This document shows positions 15,559 to 18,502 of a DNA stretch of 18,502 nucleotides, one piece after another. The DNA is from Candidatus Peribacteraceae bacterium (GTDB lineage Bacteria; Patescibacteriota; Gracilibacteria; Peribacterales; Peribacteraceae). The notes beneath the pieces were generated by a model. The model was not told the DNA's origin and ran no database searches. It worked only from the letters and a program-made list of their open reading frames with translations. A program made the position numbers and the translations under genes. The stretch covers positions 1 to 18,502 of the forward strand of contig JALHMU010000012.1 of assembly GCA_022843885.1 (NCBI GenBank), given 5' to 3'. Positions within the stretch are counted from its first letter, which is position 1; each line of letters begins with the position of its first letter.

Positions 15559-16833
15559 TTATTGGGATGCTTCCAGATTTGGCGGCGTACCACTGCCACC
15601 TGGACCTTCGCTGTCAGGAGTGCATGCACGGACAGAGATACTGTTTCCCGCACGGTTCACAGCAAACATGCTTTTCCCATCTTCTGTTTTTGCCGTCGGG
15701 TCGAATGGGATGCGTGACACATAATCTGGAATGAGATCATTGCTCAGATCGATACATTCAGGCTGTGTACGCATTCCTCCGATCTTGTTTGTCGCAGAGT
15801 ATCGAGAAGGAATCCATGCCGATGAGCCGAGATTGATAATCTTGCCTGGATGGGAGCCGGCCGCGTCGTCTACGGTTGCTCCAAAACTGTCATCGAAGGT
15901 GTAATGACTCAGCAGTGTATATTCAGGCGTTGAAGGTGGATTGCCTCCAGCAGCAATCGCCGTTGCGGCAGATTGATCGAGAAGTCCTTGATAGATACGA
16001 ATGTCATCCATGGAACCTTGAACGGCATTTGGTCCGTCCATTGCACCACCGCTATACACCATTCCTTTTGCGATGGTCAGCGAACTTTGATTGAGAATCG
16101 TACCGACTGTTCCCTGTCCAACAAGCGTCGGAGTGATCGAGACGCCATCGATGAATATTTTTGCCCTGCTTGTCTGTGGAAGCGTCCCGTCATACGAAAT
16201 AACGATGTTTCGAAATGGAACGAAATTGACGCTTCGTGCGAGCGGTGCGGAATAGATCTGATATTCATTTGGACCTGACGTTACAACAAAACTCAGCGTG
16301 TACTGAATGTTGATCGGCGAGACTGTCACGAGTCTGGGAGCAGTAAAAATAAAGTACCCACGATCATTGGAAAACTTTGAGAGCAAACCGTTGAAACCTT
16401 GAATCAAACTTAACGGAGGCGGCAAGGCGACCCAAAGGGAAAAAGAAAATTTTTCATTGGAATCAAAATCGAAATCCGAATCCGGTTCTTCTCCACCGGC
16501 ATCGATGTACTGCTGCGTATTGTTGGCAAAAGAAACAAAGTTTCCATCACCGCATGCAACATCACACTGCGTGCCAGTACCCAGCAATTGCCAGGTACTC
16601 TTTTTCTCATCGATCGATGGCCATGTGTTCTTATCGGAATGGTAGGCGTTTATCGCGTTCGCCATCGTCGTCATATCTCTCAAGCGTCGGTAATTTCGGA
16701 ACCGATAGATCGTTTTCACTGGATCTATCAAATAGATAATCCCACTTAAGAGCACAATGAGAATTGCCGAAGCGACAATGATTTCAACAAGCGTGAAGCC
16801 TTGTGCTCTCCGATGAGAAAAACATGCATGCAT
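15559..16833 (-). CDS. Prepilin with inserted LamG domain, paralogue of the next gene
   Basis: 424 residues from the ATG at 16833; an upstream in-frame start at 16884 would overlap the preceding gene and give an overlong leader. Leader MHACFSHRRAQG is followed by FTLVEIIVASAILIVLLSGI (Glu +5) and LIDPVKTIYRFRNYRRLRD. Mature cysteines are 90, 94, 360 and 404. LamG-like parts: EKFSFSLWVALPPP (about 128-140), FRNIVISYDG followed by AKIFIDGVSI (about 208-233) and GSMDDIRIYQGLLDQ (about 273-287); then the displaced start YTLLSHYTFDDSFGATVDDA (about 305-324) and a return to pilin core (VSRIPFDPT, then SISVRACTPDSEGPGG). Same architecture as the downstream gene with clear sequence divergence, so an old tandem duplication. 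8 nt separate it from the upstream pilin gene. No Shine-Dalgarno site. Confidence 0.87.
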   Translation of the reverse strand: MHACFSHRRAQGFTLVEIIVASAILIVLLSGIIYLIDPVKTIYRFRNYRRLRDMTTMANAINAYHSDKNTWPSIDEKKSTWQLLGTGTQCDVACGDGNFVSFANNTQQYIDAGGEEPDSDFDFDSNEKFSFSLWVALPPPLSLIQGFNGLLSKFSNDRGYFIFTAPRLVTVSPINIQYTLSFVVTSGPNEYQIYSAPLARSVNFVPFRNIVISYDGTLPQTSRAKIFIDGVSITPTLVGQGTVGTILNQSSLTIAKGMVYSGGAMDGPNAVQGSMDDIRIYQGLLDQSAATAIAAGGNPPSTPEYTLLSHYTFDDSFGATVDDAAGSHPGKIINLGSSAWIPSRYSATNKIGGMRTQPECIDLSNDLIPDYVSRIPFDPTAKTEDGKSMFAVNRAGNSISVRACTPDSEGPGGSGTPPNLEASQ

Positions 16834-16841
16834 CAGAAAAA

Positions 16842-17789
16842 TTATGAACTTGTAACTTCTGCGTAGGTTGTATATCCAAAGCAACCCGATCCGAATGTCC
16901 CGGTATTAATAGTCGCAGGTGCTGTGAAGCCGACGGTAAGGTTGCCAGCCGCAAGAGATCCCGGAATCGTCACAGAATACCAGCCGAAGCTTCCTGGTAA
17001 TGGCAGAATACCGACATTTGCCGGTCCGCCATTTACAGAAACGTCGATCGATAGTTGGTCAGGATCAGTGGTAGCCGTGAAACACGAGCCATACACCCAC
17101 ACCTTAATTTGAGATGACGCAGGAACAGCTCCAAAAAGATATGCCTGTCGCTCTCCATCATCACTGGATGTGGCATGAATTGCGTCTGTGGTTACCGTTA
17201 GTGCAGTAGGAACCGTAGGTGCGACTACATTGTCTCCTGACTGAATAAGCACTGTGTAGTCATTCGGTGTGACCCAAGGTATGACAACATTTTGCGTCGG
17301 CCTTGCAATGGTCGGAGGCGCACTAGAACTAGAAGAAGAACCTGAAATAATTGGAGCACTGACACCATTGAGTGCGCCATTCGTGTACGAAACTTGATAA
17401 CCGGTGGTTGCTGATGTTTCAGGAATACTCGGGGCATGATTCACAGCCGGGAGATATCCGGGAATCAGGAAATCTGGATCGAGGGTGTTTGTTCCGCATG
17501 GTGCATTCGGCGCGCCGTTTGAAGGACAAATGGAGTACAATCCTGTTGGCGCTGTCGTGCTGGGAGAAAAGGCAGTGGAAGGAATGGAATTGCCGTCTGC
17601 TAAATAGAGTTCGATGGCTTTCCCAATGTTTTTCGCATCCTGTTTCGCCGTTGCATCACGAGCATCATTCAAACGTTTCACCGGATCGATCGCCACGAAA
17701 ACCGCGGACACGATGATCGCGATGATCGCAATGACGATAATAAGCTCAATAAGGGTGAATCCTTTTTTACGAGCAGAGAGAAGGAACAT
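16842..17789 (-). CDS. Prepilin with Ser-rich linker and C-terminal beta-sandwich-like domain
   Basis: 315 residues, first gene of a three-pilin operon. Leader MFLLSARKKG is followed by FTLIELIIVIAIIAIIVSAV (Glu +5), then AIDPVKRLNDARDATAKQD. The pilin head is short (to about 145), with cysteines 88 and 98. A serine run (149-156) leads to a beta-rich domain of about 155 residues containing QAYLFGAVPASSQIKVWVYG, a second cysteine pair (236, 303), SIDVSVNGG, WYSVTIPG and NLTVGFTAPA. The alternating pattern suggests a jelly-roll or fibronectin-like sandwich, but I cannot name the family. Unlike the two downstream pilins, the extra domain is appended rather than inserted. A promoter candidate lies directly upstream; the untranslated leader ends CCCCCATTTC next to the ATG. 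Confidence 0.88.
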   Translation of the reverse strand: MFLLSARKKGFTLIELIIVIAIIAIIVSAVFVAIDPVKRLNDARDATAKQDAKNIGKAIELYLADGNSIPSTAFSPSTTAPTGLYSICPSNGAPNAPCGTNTLDPDFLIPGYLPAVNHAPSIPETSATTGYQVSYTNGALNGVSAPIISGSSSSSSAPPTIARPTQNVVIPWVTPNDYTVLIQSGDNVVAPTVPTALTVTTDAIHATSSDDGERQAYLFGAVPASSQIKVWVYGSCFTATTDPDQLSIDVSVNGGPANVGILPLPGSFGWYSVTIPGSLAAGNLTVGFTAPATINTGTFGSGCFGYTTYAEVTSS

Positions 17790-17812
17790 GAAATGGGGGG
17801 TAACTCACGCGC

Positions 17813-17841
17813 ATCATAATGAACAATTTGTGTGTTCACAA
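17813..17841 (-). promoter_or_regulatory. Candidate promoter of the three-pilin operon
   Basis: On the minus strand, TTGTGA (-35, 17836-17841) and TATGAT (-10, 17813-17818) are exactly 17 nt apart; they match consensus at 4 and 5 of 6 positions. Start near 17806 gives a leader of about 17 nt without a Shine-Dalgarno site. It is divergent from the rpsB promoter candidate. Confidence 0.5.
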
Positions 17842-17853
17842 GAACAACATTTG

Positions 17854-17883
17854 TTGCAGCCAGAGCCAATTGTCTGTATAAAT
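17854..17883 (+). promoter_or_regulatory. Candidate promoter of rpsB
   Basis: TTGCAG (17854-17859) and TATAAA (17877-17882) with a 17-nt spacer; 4 and 5 of 6 consensus matches. Start near 17889 gives a leader of about 200 nt before rpsB, long enough for autogenous or structural control. Confidence 0.5.
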
Positions 17884-17911
17884 AGCGCATATCGCGTGCG
17901 ACTGATCGCGT

Positions 17912-18045
17912 GGTCCTGATCTTCCGAAGTAGATCACTCTGAGACTCGTCGAAGAGTGACCTCCTCAAAAAGATATCCTCCACACTCGGCGAAATGACGT
18001 CACACGTTTGCACCCAAGGATTCATCCATCACCGAGTTTGACTCG
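17912..18045 (+). promoter_or_regulatory. Possible structured leader RNA of rpsB
   Basis: A three-way junction can be drawn by eye: GGTC/GACC (17912-17915 with 17958-17961), GATCT/AGATC (17918-17922 with 17931-17935) and ACTCT/AGAGT (17936-17940 with 17953-17957). Further on, CCGAGT (18032-18037) can pair either with ACTCGG at 17984-17989 or, as CGAGT, with ACTCG at 18041-18045, so the two folds exclude each other. Ribosomal protein S2 operons are controlled by leader RNAs in several phyla, so a regulatory leader is reasonable. The stems are short and I have no covariation. Confidence 0.35.
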
Positions 18046-18057
18046 CTGTCGGAATGA

Positions 18058-18071
18058 AAAAGTGCACTTTT
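18058..18071. repeat. Perfect 14-bp palindrome before rpsB
   Basis: AAAAGTGCACTTTT, 19-33 nt upstream of the rpsB ATG, followed by an unbroken pyrimidine tract (18073-18090) reaching the start codon. It may be an operator or a weak hairpin in the leader. No Shine-Dalgarno sequence is present, so the U/C-rich tract may be the ribosome docking region. Confidence 0.5.
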
Positions 18072-18090
18072 GTTTCTTTCTTTTTCTTCC

Positions 18091-18502
18091 ATGTCCCTTC
18101 CTACGGAGCAACATTTGCTCGCAGCGGCCTGCCACTTCGGCCATCGAAAAGAAAAGTGGAATCCTAAAATGAAGCCGTACATCTATACGGTTCGTAAGGG
18201 TATTCATATCTTCGATCTCACCAAGACGAAGAAAGCCCTCGAACGCGCATGTTCTGAGCTCAAAGCCTTGGCGAAGAGCGGCAAAACGATTCTGTTCGTC
18301 TCCACGAAGCAGCAAAGCATCGCGCTGCTTGAAGAGCTCGGAAAGAAGACCGGTCAGCCAATCGTCACCAAGAAGTGGATGCCGGGTCTGCTCACCAACT
18401 GGCCAACAATGAAGCGTCGCATTCGTTACTATTTGGATCTTCAGTCGTCCTTCAAGACGGGTGAAATCGAAAAGTACACCAAGAAGGAACAGACGAAACT
18501 CC
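18091..18502 (+). CDS. rpsB: Small ribosomal subunit protein uS2 (5' part)
   Basis: The first 137 codons; the gene runs off the right edge (family length about 230-260). uS2 binds between head and body of the 30S subunit and is needed for bS1 docking in many bacteria. Diagnostic motifs: LLAAACHFGHRKEKWNPKMK (about 9-28), YIYTVRKGIHIFDLTKT (about 30-46), ILFVSTKQQ, and KKWMPGLLTNWPTMKRRI (about 94-111). The ATG at 18091 gives the usual N-terminus. The second half would show the coiled-coil insert and whether tsf follows, as is common. Confidence 0.95.
   Translation, partial: MSLPTEQHLLAAACHFGHRKEKWNPKMKPYIYTVRKGIHIFDLTKTKKALERACSELKALAKSGKTILFVSTKQQSIALLEELGKKTGQPIVTKKWMPGLLTNWPTMKRRIRYYLDLQSSFKTGEIEKYTKKEQTKL

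Noticed and set aside
17790..18090. tRNA or other known RNA gene in the divergent gap
   Set aside because: I could not find a cloverleaf with an acceptor stem and TTC loop; the local hairpins fit a leader better.
1..18502. Glycine-coded TGA (genetic code 25)
   Set aside because: All genes read full length with the standard code and no in-frame TGA was seen in conserved regions; only avoidance of TGA as a stop is reported.
1..18502. CRISPR arrays, insertion sequences, prophage or integrase genes
   Set aside because: No repeat-spacer pattern, transposase, integrase or terminal inverted repeats were seen.

Overview
The window looks like a compact bacterial chromosome segment of about 50% GC. 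I think it comes from a Candidate Phyla Radiation (Patescibacteria) genome, most likely the Peribacteria/Peregrinibacteria side. The reasons are short gap-poor genes, few Shine-Dalgarno sites, pilins of the 'IDPxKR...RNxxRxxD' kind common in these genomes, a single-chain glycyl-tRNA synthetase, secreted proteins with SLH-like domains, and almost exclusive use of TAA stops. This is inference from sequence features, not a placement by phylogeny.

Layout. (1) Positions 1-2459, + strand: the end of an unidentified gene, a PilM-like pilus assembly protein, and two short prepilins, closed by a strong bidirectional terminator. (2) 2518-5029, - strand: two secreted cell-wall proteins, an SLH-like/RlpA-type double-psi barrel protein and a 3D-domain protein with three peptidoglycan-binding repeats. 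(3) 5210-9433, + strand: carB, rpsU and two small unknown genes. (4) 9430-12797, - strand: a PrsW-type intramembrane protease followed by an exported S41 C-terminal processing protease. (5) 12923-14329, + strand: glycyl-tRNA synthetase. (6) 14326-17789, - strand: a tightly spaced three-gene operon of large prepilins carrying extra beta-sandwich domains. (7) 17790-18090: a divergent control region with a candidate promoter for each side and a long structured-looking leader for rpsB, which runs off the right edge.

The most interesting part is the three-pilin operon. Two paralogous prepilins appear to carry a LamG/concanavalin-type lectin fold inserted between the second and third of four conserved pilin cysteines. 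The order of LamG motifs is circularly permuted, as if the fold had been opened at the point that lets it sit in a loop. The third pilin carries a different beta-rich domain fused at its C-terminus through a serine linker. The short pilins at the left end show the same four-cysteine core and C-terminal signature without the insert. Together the genes could build type IV-like pili whose subunits display glycan- or surface-binding heads, which would suit an attached lifestyle. The binding role is inferred.

Gene economy is high. Two convergent pairs end in a shared TTAA, several same-strand neighbours overlap as TAATG, and none of the 16 visible stop codons is TGA.
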